Part shown: piece by piece, positions 32,929 through 40,135 of the stretch
Numbering within the stretch: the first letter of the stretch is position 1
Layout: every line of letters begins with the position of its first letter
Virus record (IMG/VR): IMGVR_UViG_3300023242_000348
Span: 1 to 43,322 of that record
DNA: 43,322 bases
Reading direction: 5' to 3' (one strand)
From: a virus
The notes under the pieces: model-generated
Told to the model about the DNA's origin: nothing
Seen by the model: only the letters and a program-made list of their open reading frames with translations
The model's database searches: none
Made by a program: the position numbers and the translations under genes

Positions 32929-33156
32929 ATGATAATAAATATCTCAGGTGCAAATCATACTAATTCCCATCAAATTGAACAAATACTGGGTATGTGTGGG
33001 TTAGCTCAGTTTGGAGAATGGCTAGAAGAGGGTACATATGAAACACTAGACGTACTCCAGTCTACCACAGGCGCATTGGATGCTGAATTGATAGGGATGT
33101 TAACCATACTTAGTAGGCACTTTGTAATCACCATTAAACATAGGGATAACTTATGA
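32929..33156 (+). CDS. Early hypothetical protein (75 aa)
   Basis: Begins MIINISGANHTNSHQIEQIL and ends ITIKHRDNL. Helical middle (FGEWLEEGTYETLDVL) between strand-like ends. The N-terminal G-A-N-H loop followed by a helix looks like a small alpha/beta fold, but no family is recognised. AAAGGAAAACTA precedes the start; the stop overlaps the next gene as ATGA. Confidence 0.6.
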   Translation: MIINISGANHTNSHQIEQILGMCGLAQFGEWLEEGTYETLDVLQSTTGALDAELIGMLTILSRHFVITIKHRDNL

Positions 33157-33359
33157 AAACTAAGTTCGTAGCACCTGCTATTGTATTGATATTCTGTTTT
33201 ATGTACACCATGGTAGTTACTGCTCGTATCATAGCGGCAGATTACTCCTTGTACCTAAGTGAAAGTAAGTGTGTACAAGAAAACATTGTCCTAGGGATTC
33301 CTAGGGCTTCCATAGTAACAAACAACGGTACTTGTGTAGTATCAAAGGAAAACAAATGA
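33153..33359 (+). CDS. Small membrane or exported protein (68 aa)
   Basis: A basic start (MKTK) and a hydrophobic helix, residues 6-26 (VAPAIVLIFCFMYTMVVTAR), give a signal anchor or signal peptide; the remaining 42 residues hold two cysteines (SKCVQ, GTCVV) that could form a disulfide if exported. Candidate inner-membrane or periplasmic early protein, for example a superinfection-exclusion type; no homology is claimed. Overlaps both neighbours by ATGA. Confidence 0.6.
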   Translation: MKTKFVAPAIVLIFCFMYTMVVTARIIAADYSLYLSESKCVQENIVLGIPRASIVTNNGTCVVSKENK

Positions 33360-33547
33360 GTCACCACACTAAGCCTTTTAAGATGAGTAAAGCATTAAAT
33401 ACACAATCAGGTGGTAAAGGTTTGTATGATAAGGCCGATGCTGCTTATGTAGGTACAGTCAACACCGCTGATTACCTAACTGATAGTTTCATTGAGGATA
33501 TTAGCAAAGAGCTACATGAGGAGGGAGCGTGGCAGTACTCCAATTAA
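33356..33547 (+). CDS. Early hypothetical protein (63 aa)
   Basis: The start is set at MSHHTKPFKMSKALNTQSGG, whose ATG overlaps the previous stop (ATGA); the open frame 24 bases upstream is ignored. It has a Gly/Lys-rich start and an acidic end (DISKELHEEGAWQYSN). Function unknown. Confidence 0.55.
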   Translation: MSHHTKPFKMSKALNTQSGGKGLYDKADAAYVGTVNTADYLTDSFIEDISKELHEEGAWQYSN

Positions 33548-33560
33548 ATGTAGCGACTTC
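33543..33560 (+). repeat. ATTAAATGTrrCGACTTC intergenic element, copy 1
   Basis: ATTAAATGTAGCGACTTC; 16 of 18 bases recur at 35394-35411, and a looser copy (CAAATATGGCGACTCT) at 41095-41110. Copies 1 and 2 are each followed at once by a strong hairpin and then a ribosome site. Confidence 0.55.
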
Positions 33561-33567
33561 CCTTTAC

Positions 33568-33602
33568 AAGCCCGTGGTTAACCAATGTGTTACTACGGGC
33601 TT
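33568..33602 (+). terminator. Terminator-like hairpin
   Basis: AAGCCCGT pairs with ACGGGCTT around a 19-base loop that can itself fold. TTCTTATG follows, a weak T-run. It may act as terminator or as a 5-prime mRNA stabiliser for the next gene. Confidence 0.5.
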
Positions 33603-33625
33603 CTTATGTTAACAATAGGATAACA

Positions 33626-33961
33626 ATGATGAATAAATCAGTAGCAGAATTATGGGTAGTAGCTTTACGTAGTGGAGGGTATACGCAAGGTAAAGGTTGT
33701 TTGGAGGGCAGAGAAGGTATGTGTTGCTTAGGTGTCTTGTGTGCTGTGGCTGATAGGAATAATGTTGATGTTAGTATGCAAGAGGGTACAGGGTATATCT
33801 CAGGGTCTACCCTAGCGTTACAGCAGCCTACTAAAGCTTGGTCAGGTATTAAAGGCGATATGGGCCAGTACCTAGATGGTAACCTCGCTAACCTAAATGA
33901 TAATGAGTATTCATTTGAGTTCTTAGCTAACCTGATAGAAAAGAATTGGGAGGACTTATGA
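33626..33961 (+). CDS. Conserved phage hypothetical protein (111 aa), LWVxALRSGxYxQGKG family
   Basis: AELWVVALRSGGYTQGKGCL followed by MCCLGVLC and a late LANLIEKNW segment match a pattern I recognise from many unrelated phage genomes, where function is unknown. Two ATGs (33626, 33629) are possible; AATAGGATAACA lies directly upstream. The conserved Cys pair in CCLGVLC might bind metal. Its stop overlaps the kinase-like gene as ATGA, which suggests co-expression. Confidence 0.7.
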   Translation: MMNKSVAELWVVALRSGGYTQGKGCLEGREGMCCLGVLCAVADRNNVDVSMQEGTGYISGSTLALQQPTKAWSGIKGDMGQYLDGNLANLNDNEYSFEFLANLIEKNWEDL

Positions 33962-34458
33962 AACTCATAGGTAAAGGTACATTCACTAAGTGTTACTTAA
34001 ATGATGATGGTAAGACAGTTACCTTGTTCTCGTCTGACCCAATCAAAGAATGTATGGCTAACGGTTGGTTCCCTAGGAGTCGATTGTTTCCTAAGATTAC
34101 ATACGACAATAGTAACGAGTGTTACAGGATGGAGTACTACCCAAAGGTAACAAGCCTTAAAACATCCTTAACTACTGCCCACTATACAATCTATAAAGAA
34201 CTTAAGGAGGTAGCTGATATATGTGCCCCTAGGAATCCCTATGAATGGTACGTTTTCTGGTATGAGAGGTTCGAGACACTCATAACTAATAAGAGAGTTA
34301 AGGAAGCATTACTTGAAGCCTTAGATGCTTGTACGAACTATGGGCATGACATAGGTTTCGAGGTAAGCCCAGGAAATGTAGCAGTGAAAAAAGGTAAGTT
34401 AGTGTTACTTGATTGTTTCTTTATGAGAGAGCACTTAATTAAGGTATGTGGTGGATAA
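33958..34458 (+). CDS. Small kinase-like protein with degenerate active site (166 aa)
   Basis: The start MKLIGKGTFTKCYL is a glycine-rich loop like that of protein kinases (GxGxxxxxY); the start ATG overlaps the previous stop and follows GGGAGGACTT. A hinge-like MEYYPKV lies near residue 60. The C-terminal FEVSPGNVAVKKGKLVLLDC resembles the catalytic-loop-to-DFG region: N140 and D152 are in place, but the HRD aspartate position is Glu135 and no clear ATP-binding Lys is seen. The C-lobe is very short. It could be a minimal phage kinase or a pseudokinase. The fold call is by motif only. Confidence 0.5.
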   Translation: MKLIGKGTFTKCYLNDDGKTVTLFSSDPIKECMANGWFPRSRLFPKITYDNSNECYRMEYYPKVTSLKTSLTTAHYTIYKELKEVADICAPRNPYEWYVFWYERFETLITNKRVKEALLEALDACTNYGHDIGFEVSPGNVAVKKGKLVLLDCFFMREHLIKVCGG

Positions 34459-34459
34459 T

Positions 34460-34579
34460 ATGAATAAACCTAAGAAACCTTTGTACATCGAAGCAATACT
34501 AGTAGTTATTCTCATTATGTTTCTAATAGAAGTGTATCAAGAGAAAATACAAGGTACTCAATTCTCACAACAACAATAG
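34460..34579 (+). CDS. Very small membrane protein (39 aa)
   Basis: MNKPKKPLYIEAILVVILIM followed by FLIEVYQEKIQ and a Gln-rich tail: a basic start and one hydrophobic helix, residues 9-25, then a polar end. It starts one base after the kinase-like stop. Possible small early membrane effector; no family recognised. Confidence 0.55.
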   Translation: MNKPKKPLYIEAILVVILIMFLIEVYQEKIQGTQFSQQQ

Positions 34580-34587
34580 GAATACTC

Positions 34588-34743
34588 ATGACTAAGAATA
34601 CTAAGCAGTTAAAAGCATTTGTTATAACAGGTACAACTGAGGAGAAAGGGAGCAAGAAGAGAACACTAGTAGCTCGTGCTATAGATAAGGGCAGATATGG
34701 AATAACCCTAGTATGTTTGGGTTTCGTAAGGTGTTTAAAGTAG
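34588..34743 (+). CDS. Small basic hypothetical protein (51 aa)
   Basis: Begins MTKNTKQLKAFVITGTTEEK and ends LGFVRCLK. Basic, with a GTTEEKGSKKRTLVARAIDK middle. AATAGGAATACTC upstream is a fair ribosome site. Function unknown. Confidence 0.5.
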   Translation: MTKNTKQLKAFVITGTTEEKGSKKRTLVARAIDKGRYGITLVCLGFVRCLK

Positions 34744-34762
34744 AGGGATAAGCTAGGAGGGT

Positions 34763-34780
34763 ACATATGTATACATATGT
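34763..34780. promoter_or_regulatory. 18-bp perfect palindrome, operator-like
   Basis: ACATATGTATACATATGT is its own reverse complement. It lies 20 bases after a stop codon. Symmetric sites of this size usually bind dimeric regulators, but alternating purine-pyrimidine AT DNA can also arise by chance. Confidence 0.5.
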
Positions 34781-34936
34781 TAACTAGTGAAAGATTACTT
34801 AGGTACCTACTTGAAGTAAATATCTAAGAGAAGGTGCCTTAGACTTCCTAAGTAAACATAGGTTATAAAATAGCATGGATTTACGAATCTGTCAAGTACC
34901 TAAGTATACTTAAGTTGTATTTAATCTGCTTAGTAG

Positions 34937-34953
34937 TATACCTAAGGTTACTT
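34937..34953 (+). promoter_or_regulatory. Copy of the TACCTWRGGTTACTT motif upstream of the 125-aa gene
   Basis: TATACCTAAGGTTACTT in plus orientation, 58 bases before the start codon at 35011. It matches the sigma-gene copy (28854-28870, other strand) in 16 of 17 bases. Confidence 0.5.
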
Positions 34954-35010
34954 GTGTGTAAACATTTCAAGGTATTGCGCTTTTGTAGTGCCAATCAACA
35001 GGATAAACAA

Positions 35011-35388
35011 ATGAAATATTCAATAGGCGATATAGTAACGATAACTAACGAAGGGGCTACTTATGTTGGTTATTATCAGAAAGCGGAAGAGTTATTAGCA
35101 ACCAATTTCGTACCTTCATCTCTCCCTTCTATAGGTGAAGCTTATGTAATCCGTAACAAAAAACCAACAAGCAAGGTGGATAGCCTCGATAAATTTTATT
35201 ACCTTGTAGAAGGATGTGATGGGAAACAGTACGTAACAGGGGCTTGTTACTTCGAAAACTATTTACCTGCTGAACCTAAGTTCCCTATGTTACCCTTATG
35301 TAAACGACCACAGCTACGGCTACGAGAGATAACCCTAGAAATAGAGAAGTTAAACAATGAGGCTAAACTAATAGCAGCATTACTATAA
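35011..35388 (+). CDS. Hypothetical protein (125 aa), SH3-like N-terminus
   Basis: The start MKYSIGDIVTITNEGATYVG is preferred because CAACAGGATAAACAA lies directly upstream; the open frame extends 96 bases further up through the control motifs. KYSIGDIVTITNEG is like the first strands of small barrel domains. The C-terminal part is a charged helix (LRLREITLEIEKLNNEAKLI). No function recognised. Followed by a strong hairpin. Confidence 0.6.
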   Translation: MKYSIGDIVTITNEGATYVGYYQKAEELLATNFVPSSLPSIGEAYVIRNKKPTSKVDSLDKFYYLVEGCDGKQYVTGACYFENYLPAEPKFPMLPLCKRPQLRLREITLEIEKLNNEAKLIAALL

Positions 35389-35393
35389 TCTCT

Positions 35394-35444
35394 ATTAAAT
35401 GTGACGACTTCTGGAATACTGGCGTTACTAAAGGGTAACGCTAG
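35394..35444 (+). other. Repeat element plus stem-loop
   Basis: ATTAAATGTGACGACTTC (copy 2 of the intergenic element) is followed by a 10-pair stem: CTGGCGTTAC (35419-35428) with GTAACGCTAG (35435-35444), loop TAAAGG, one G-T pair. No T-run, so processing or attenuation is as likely as termination. Confidence 0.55.
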
Positions 35445-35461
35445 TTAACTCAGGAATTATT

Positions 35462-35956
35462 ATGGAATCAACTCACAAAACATGCACAGGTACTAAAGGG
35501 TGCAACACAAGTAAACTCATGTCGGCTTTTAGTAATAATAATAGTAGGAAGGACGGTAAGAGTAGCCTATGTAAGCAATGTGTACGACTAGATAGGTTCT
35601 TAAATCGTAGTACACGACTGGAGAACGATAAGAAGTATAGAGATAAGCCTGAGGTACGTTTTAAGACCTACAAAGCATCAGCAGCTTCTAGGGGATTCCT
35701 ATGGACACTTAACTTCCGACAGTTCATGACGTTCTGGAAGAAACCTTGTAGTCACTGTGGTGTAGACATAGAAACCATAGGACTCGATAGGGTAGATAGT
35801 AAAGTTCCTTACCAGATGGATAACCTAGAGCCTTGTTGTTCTACTTGTAATAGATTAAAGAGTGATTGGAGTACCGCTGATTGGTATGAGCACATGGATA
35901 CCATAATTCAGTTTAGAGGTGAGCATGTTAAACTAGGTAACTGGGGTGACATATGA
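35462..35956 (+). CDS. HNH-type endonuclease with extra N-terminal zinc finger (164 aa)
   Basis: The C-terminal half has the zinc-stabilised HNH pattern: CSHC at 96-99, GLDRVD at 107-112, MDNLEPCCSTCN at 119-130, then K133. The first half has four further cysteines (C8, C14, and CKQC at 37-40) that could bind a second zinc and target DNA. It could be a homing-type free-standing endonuclease or a phage nuclease for host DNA or packaging. No intron or split gene is visible beside it. The stop overlaps the next gene by ATGA. Confidence 0.8.
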   Translation: MESTHKTCTGTKGCNTSKLMSAFSNNNSRKDGKSSLCKQCVRLDRFLNRSTRLENDKKYRDKPEVRFKTYKASAASRGFLWTLNFRQFMTFWKKPCSHCGVDIETIGLDRVDSKVPYQMDNLEPCCSTCNRLKSDWSTADWYEHMDTIIQFRGEHVKLGNWGDI

Positions 35957-36201
35957 ACAGAGATGAAGTGATACGTAAGATTAATGAAGCTGACTTAGTA
36001 ATATCAAGAGATGATATGATGCGTACATTCCCTAGGTACACATTATATAAATATACTAAACAGTTGGAGCTTAAGGTAGCAGAACTAGAATCTAAGGTAG
36101 ATAGGATATCCCACTTAGAAAGATACTACGCTGCTGATTTCGATGATAGCACTAATGTATATCGCGCTTCCGATGTAGAATATATATTAAAAGATAAGTA
36201 A
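35953..36201 (+). CDS. Small coiled-coil hypothetical protein (82 aa)
   Basis: Begins MNRDEVIRKINEADLVISRD. A coiled-coil stretch (YTKQLELKVAELESKVDRIS) covers about residues 34-55. The acidic end is FDDSTNVYRASDVEYILKD. Its start overlaps the HNH stop by ATGA. Function unknown. Confidence 0.65.
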   Translation: MNRDEVIRKINEADLVISRDDMMRTFPRYTLYKYTKQLELKVAELESKVDRISHLERYYAADFDDSTNVYRASDVEYILKDK

Positions 36202-36230
36202 GTAAACAGTTAAACCAAAGGATAACAAAG

Positions 36231-38366
36231 ATGAAAATGTCACACTTAGATTCAACCCCCGCAGAAACATCAGGCTTCACTTCATCAGGATTTGGTTTCG
36301 AGATGAACGCCAAGATGTATAGTATCTTCCTTGATAAGATGTACAAGGATAAAGCAGGCGCAGTGATTAGAGAATTATCTGCTAACGCATGGGACTCCCA
36401 CGTAGACGCAGGTAACACTCTAACACCTTTTGAAATACAGCTACCCACTTGGTTAGATAAAACGTTTAGTATCCGTGACTATGGTACAGGGATTCCTCAT
36501 GATAGCTTTGAGCATGTCTATACCAACATAGGTAACAGTACTAAAGAACACTCCAATGATTTCATAGGTAGTTATGGTCTTGGTTCTAAGTCACCTTTCT
36601 CTTTAACAGATACCTTCATAGTAGATAATATACACGATGGTATCAAGAGTGTCTGGGTATGCTTCAAGAGTGCAGGGTTTCCCCAAGTAACAAAGGTATC
36701 CTCGGAGCCTACTGATGAACACACAGGTGTTAAGGTTTCTTTCTCTCTCGAGAAGTGTATGGAGAGAGACTTTAGACAATCCGTTGTACGTCAGTTGAGA
36801 TTCTACACTCTAAAGCCTATTGTCACAGGGGCTGACTTACCTATTGTGTTCCCAGAGATGCCCAACTTAGAAAATGGGTATGCTTACGACGGAGAAATAA
36901 GAGAGAACCTATTGGTCATGGGTAATGTTAACTATCCTATAGACTTAGATAGCTTAGGTGCATACGACAAAGGAGGTAAATACTTAGATGCCTTAGGTGC
37001 ATACGACAAAGGAGGTAAATACTTAGATATCTTCCGTACTAACATAATACTTAAAGCAGAGTTAGGTGATGTAGATATTCCACCTTCTCGTGAATCATTG
37101 GAATACACAGAAAAGACTAAAGAGTGGGTATATGCTAAAATAGATAGAATCATAGAGGAACACAAAGCTAATTTTATATTATCCTTAAGTGAGTGTACTA
37201 CAGTAGTAGAAGCAAGTATCTTAACGAGTAAAAGTAACTCTAGGTTACTAGATTTTACACAGGATAGGGTTTTTGAAATAGGAGGATTTCCTATTAAGTG
37301 GACTGCTCTAGTAGCTGGTAGGGTTTCTTTCCTTCCTTTACATAGTAAGAAGTATTTTACACCTAGTAGAGCAAACAAGTTTCCTGAGCACAACCAAGAG
37401 TTTATACAGGTAGAACACTTACAGCAGACTCTAATACTTATTAACGATTACACTAATAATCAAGTGCCTTTCTTTAAAGAACACATAGAGGATACTATCC
37501 TTCCTTACTTTAGGAACTCAATCCCTTACAGTAAAATGATAATACTAAAGGCTCAGACTACTTACGATAAGCTAACCTTGGAAGAGGACACAGTATTACT
37601 TAAAGACAGGTTACTTAAAGAATACAATGTAAAGGCTGTTACGTTCACGGAAGTACTAGGTATCCCTCCTATTAAACTTAAGACCACTAAGCAGTATAGT
37701 AACTCCGAGCCTAATCAAGTGTTCACTATTAATAACTATGATGCTTTTGAGACACGACAGAAAGAACAGTTTACTGAGTATAAAGAGAAAGACCTCCCTA
37801 CCGAAGGTTATTACATAGAGTTATCTAACTGGAGTTCTCTTCCAAATCAGTTATCTATAGCTTGGATAGCTAACCTTGTTTCCCTTACAAACACTACGAT
37901 ATACGCTGTTCGCAGTAAAACAGTAAAGAAACTACCCTCTACCTTAAAACCTCTAGTCAAAGGTCTTACTACTTTCAACAAAGCCATAAAGAAACACCTA
38001 CAGAACTCTCGTGACTATGATGCAATGGGTACTCAGGTGGTAAGGCGTATTCCTCTCTATGCTTTCACTCTCTTAGCCGAAGGAGACAAACATACAAAAC
38101 CTTTACTTTCATACATTAAGAAGTACTCAGAGATGTATGTACTTACTTCTTGTAACAATAATATACTAAGGGCTATATTAAGGAAACAGGAGCCAACGTG
38201 GGAAGAAGCACCATTAGTAATACCTACTAAGGTAGTTGCTTCCTTATCCCATTACAATATAAACTACAGGAAACTAATTGACACTCTAACTTATAATGTT
38301 GTTACACTAAGAGATATCAATAGCAACATCGCAACCATCCGCAAACTATCTAACTTCATCAAATAA
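36231..38366 (+). CDS. rIIA: rIIA-like protein with GHKL-type ATPase domain (711 aa)
   Basis: The N-terminal 130 residues carry the Bergerat ATP-binding motifs: VIRELSANAWDSHVDAGN (E48, N52), IRDYGTGI (D83, G85, G87) and IGSYGLGSKSPF (G113-G118). This with the large helical remainder and the neighbouring rIIB-like gene identifies the rIIA family. In T4, rIIA and rIIB act at the membrane and decide exclusion by lambda Rex and lysis inhibition; the biochemical role is not settled. A 39-bp in-frame tandem duplication (36953-37030) repeats LGAYDKGGKYLDA around residues 241-266. AAAGGATAACAAAG precedes the start. Confidence 0.88.
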   Translation: MKMSHLDSTPAETSGFTSSGFGFEMNAKMYSIFLDKMYKDKAGAVIRELSANAWDSHVDAGNTLTPFEIQLPTWLDKTFSIRDYGTGIPHDSFEHVYTNIGNSTKEHSNDFIGSYGLGSKSPFSLTDTFIVDNIHDGIKSVWVCFKSAGFPQVTKVSSEPTDEHTGVKVSFSLEKCMERDFRQSVVRQLRFYTLKPIVTGADLPIVFPEMPNLENGYAYDGEIRENLLVMGNVNYPIDLDSLGAYDKGGKYLDALGAYDKGGKYLDIFRTNIILKAELGDVDIPPSRESLEYTEKTKEWVYAKIDRIIEEHKANFILSLSECTTVVEASILTSKSNSRLLDFTQDRVFEIGGFPIKWTALVAGRVSFLPLHSKKYFTPSRANKFPEHNQEFIQVEHLQQTLILINDYTNNQVPFFKEHIEDTILPYFRNSIPYSKMIILKAQTTYDKLTLEEDTVLLKDRLLKEYNVKAVTFTEVLGIPPIKLKTTKQYSNSEPNQVFTINNYDAFETRQKEQFTEYKEKDLPTEGYYIELSNWSSLPNQLSIAWIANLVSLTNTTIYAVRSKTVKKLPSTLKPLVKGLTTFNKAIKKHLQNSRDYDAMGTQVVRRIPLYAFTLLAEGDKHTKPLLSYIKKYSEMYVLTSCNNNILRAILRKQEPTWEEAPLVIPTKVVASLSHYNINYRKLIDTLTYNVVTLRDINSNIATIRKLSNFIK
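36953..37030. repeat. 39-bp in-frame tandem duplication inside rIIA
   Basis: Two copies starting at 36953 and 36992, identical at 37 of 39 bases. They add 13 residues between the ATPase core and the following strand region. Confidence 0.92.
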
Positions 38367-38377
38367 AGGAAAACAAA

Positions 38378-39400
38378 ATGTTTATATTCACAGGTAATAC
38401 AATAAACTTTCATTACAACGGTAAGTTCCACACAGCACAGAAAGACCATCCTAAGTTCCATCAGATAAAAGCAGCAGCTATGGAGAAAGACTATGGTCTT
38501 GCGGAGTCATTAATAGACAATGAGAAAACAATCCTTAACTTAGTCATAGGTACCGACCTAAGTTTCATCAACAGTGTTCTATACTATAAAGGAGACGTAG
38601 TACATGGGGTACTAGGGGAGAGAATCCTGGATATGGTGGATGGAGGGTATGATGCTAGTCCTCTAATACTATTCATGGAGAACTTACTTAACAACCCTAG
38701 TAAACGTGCGGTAGATGAGTTGTATGGTTTCATGGAGGTCTCAGGACTCCCTATAACAGTTGATGGTCACTTCCTAGCATACAAGTCAGTACGTAATGAC
38801 TTCACTGATAAACACTCAGGTACCTTTGATAATAGTGTAGGCTCTACTTGTGAGATGATAAGAAACAAAGTAGATGAAAACAAAGATAGAACCTGTGCAC
38901 AAGGGTTACATTTTGCTGCCCATGAGTACGCTAAGGGTTTCGGTGGTGGTGATGATATCATGGTAGTACTCAAGATTAACCCTCGTGATGTTGTTGCTAT
39001 ACCTAGTGATTACAATAACCAGAAAGGGAGATGTTGTAAGTATACAGTGGTTTCTCAGGTAGCTAGGGAAGACGGTAGCTTAACAGGTAAGTCCTTTGTT
39101 GGTAGCAAGAGTACATATGTCCCTCCTGTTAGTAACTATGCAGACTCAGCTATATGGGGTGATTTGTTTGACACGTTTAACTCTGACAAGAAAACTGACT
39201 TCCCTATAGATAGAGACATGGAATATGAGTTACGCAGAGAGTCCACAGGTAAGGTATATTCTAGATTTGTGTTCTCTCACTATGATGAAAAGAATGATAA
39301 CCTTATTTTTAAATCACTAAAGACTGACCCCAAGTATTGCACTGTTAAAGACTTAGAAGATTGGACTATAGAGTATACAGGTCGCTTAGTAGGACAGTAA
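38378..39400 (+). CDS. rIIB: rIIB-like protein (340 aa)
   Basis: Twelve bases after rIIA, with AAAGGAAAACAAA before ATG. Family features: N-terminal small region followed by the conserved FMEVSGLPITVDGHFLAYKS block, VRNDFTDKHSGTFDNSVGST, and CAQGLHFAAHEYAKGF with DVVAIPSDYNNQKGRCCKYT. These match phage rIIB proteins. It works with rIIA, probably in a membrane-associated complex. A terminator follows (39419-39447), so rIIA and rIIB form the end of one transcription unit. Confidence 0.88.
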   Translation: MFIFTGNTINFHYNGKFHTAQKDHPKFHQIKAAAMEKDYGLAESLIDNEKTILNLVIGTDLSFINSVLYYKGDVVHGVLGERILDMVDGGYDASPLILFMENLLNNPSKRAVDELYGFMEVSGLPITVDGHFLAYKSVRNDFTDKHSGTFDNSVGSTCEMIRNKVDENKDRTCAQGLHFAAHEYAKGFGGGDDIMVVLKINPRDVVAIPSDYNNQKGRCCKYTVVSQVAREDGSLTGKSFVGSKSTYVPPVSNYADSAIWGDLFDTFNSDKKTDFPIDRDMEYELRRESTGKVYSRFVFSHYDEKNDNLIFKSLKTDPKYCTVKDLEDWTIEYTGRLVGQ

Positions 39401-39418
39401 ATAAGTAAGCAAAAATAC

Positions 39419-39447
39419 GACACTTAGGGTTCCTTAAGTGTCTCTTT
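39419..39447 (+). terminator. Rho-independent terminator after rIIB
   Basis: GACACTTA (39419-39426) pairs with TAAGTGTC (39435-39442) around GGGTTCCT, followed by TCTTT. Confidence 0.75.
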
Positions 39448-39468
39448 AGTAACCCAAGGATAACAAAT

Positions 39469-39702
39469 ATGAAAACAATAATACACGTTAACCAACACAT
39501 CATTAAGGCTAATAGAAAGAACAACACAGAAGAACCTGTATTAACTTGTAAGACTTACAAAGAAAACAACTATACCAACACAGCGGTTGTCTTAGGTTCC
39601 AACGGTGAAGAGATAGGTAGGTTTGTTTATCGCCCTAACAAGCCGTTATCCTGTGGGGCTCATGTATGGTTTGAAACAGATAATAAGGTTGTTGTATTAT
39701 GA
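39469..39702 (+). CDS. Hypothetical beta-rich small protein (77 aa)
   Basis: Begins MKTIIHVNQHIIKANRKNNT and ends FETDNKVVVL, with strand-rich composition including IGRFVYRPNKPLSCGAHVWF. This type, a short strand protein with NTAVVLGSNGEEIGR, is familiar as an uncharacterised phage protein. CCAAGGATAACAAAT precedes the start. Stop overlaps the next gene by ATGA. Confidence 0.68.
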   Translation: MKTIIHVNQHIIKANRKNNTEEPVLTCKTYKENNYTNTAVVLGSNGEEIGRFVYRPNKPLSCGAHVWFETDNKVVVL

Positions 39703-39905
39703 GTAACTACCCTGATGATATAAATATGTATAATGACGACCCACGTAGTCCTTTGTATGACCACGGCCTTATATGTGATGAATGTGAACAAGAGATGGAA
39801 CAAGACATTGATTGCGATGATGATGGTTTCTACATAGCATCTCTTACTTGTGTCAATAGTGAGTGTAGTGTTAACAACGAGGAAGATGATGATGATGAAA
39901 AGTGA
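39699..39905 (+). CDS. Small acidic zinc-ribbon-like protein (68 aa)
   Basis: Two CxxC/CxxxxxC-type pairs (LICDECEQEM and LTCVNSEC) around an acidic stretch suggest a small zinc ribbon. The end is a run of Glu and Asp (NNEEDDDDEK). Such very acidic early phage proteins often mimic DNA or bind polymerase or nucleases, but no specific target is shown. The gene overlaps the next one. Confidence 0.62.
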   Translation: MSNYPDDINMYNDDPRSPLYDHGLICDECEQEMEQDIDCDDDGFYIASLTCVNSECSVNNEEDDDDEK

Positions 39906-40044
39906 TTACTTTGTAGACGAAGGTTCAGTAGCAGGAGAGTGGTATGTGTTTGACAACGATTCTTGCTCTTGTGTCGCTGGACCTTATGATGAAGAACGTG
40001 CAATAGAGGAACTGTTACGACTACAGCAACTAGAGAAACAATAG
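39895..40044 (+). CDS. Small acidic hypothetical protein (about 49 aa)
   Basis: Reads MKSDYFVDEGSVAGEWYVFD and ends LLRLQQLEKQ. Four consecutive in-frame ATG codons (39886-39897) make the exact start uncertain; ribosome-site spacing from GAGG favours the last two. It overlaps the end of the acidic zinc-ribbon gene in another frame. Function unknown. Confidence 0.5.
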   Translation: MKSDYFVDEGSVAGEWYVFDNDSCSCVAGPYDEERAIEELLRLQQLEKQ

Positions 40045-40045
40045 A

Positions 40046-40111
40046 ATGCTTGAAGAAGACACAGGATATGAACATAACGAAAACGAAGACCCCTATGGTA
40101 GTATTAACTAA
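40046..40111 (+). CDS. Possible micro-protein (21 aa), acidic
   Basis: MLEEDTGYEHNENEDPYGSI plus a final Asn, starting one base after the previous stop. Very acidic like its two neighbours. Weak support: no clear ribosome site other than GAGAAAC. Confidence 0.3.
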   Translation: MLEEDTGYEHNENEDPYGSIN

Positions 40112-40135
40112 ACTTAAACAACAGGAAGAAAACAA

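Larger units (their letters stand above)
34744..35010. promoter_or_regulatory. Secondary control region (267 bases)
   Basis: Contains an 18-bp perfect palindrome (34763-34780), ACTTAGGTACCTAC (34797-34810), AGTACCTAAGTATACTTAAG (34894-34913), which matches the inverted repeat at 29027, TTTAATCTGCTTAGTA (34920-34935), identical to 31850-31865, and the motif at 34937. It repeats themes of the main control region, so the same regulator probably binds both. Confidence 0.65.
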
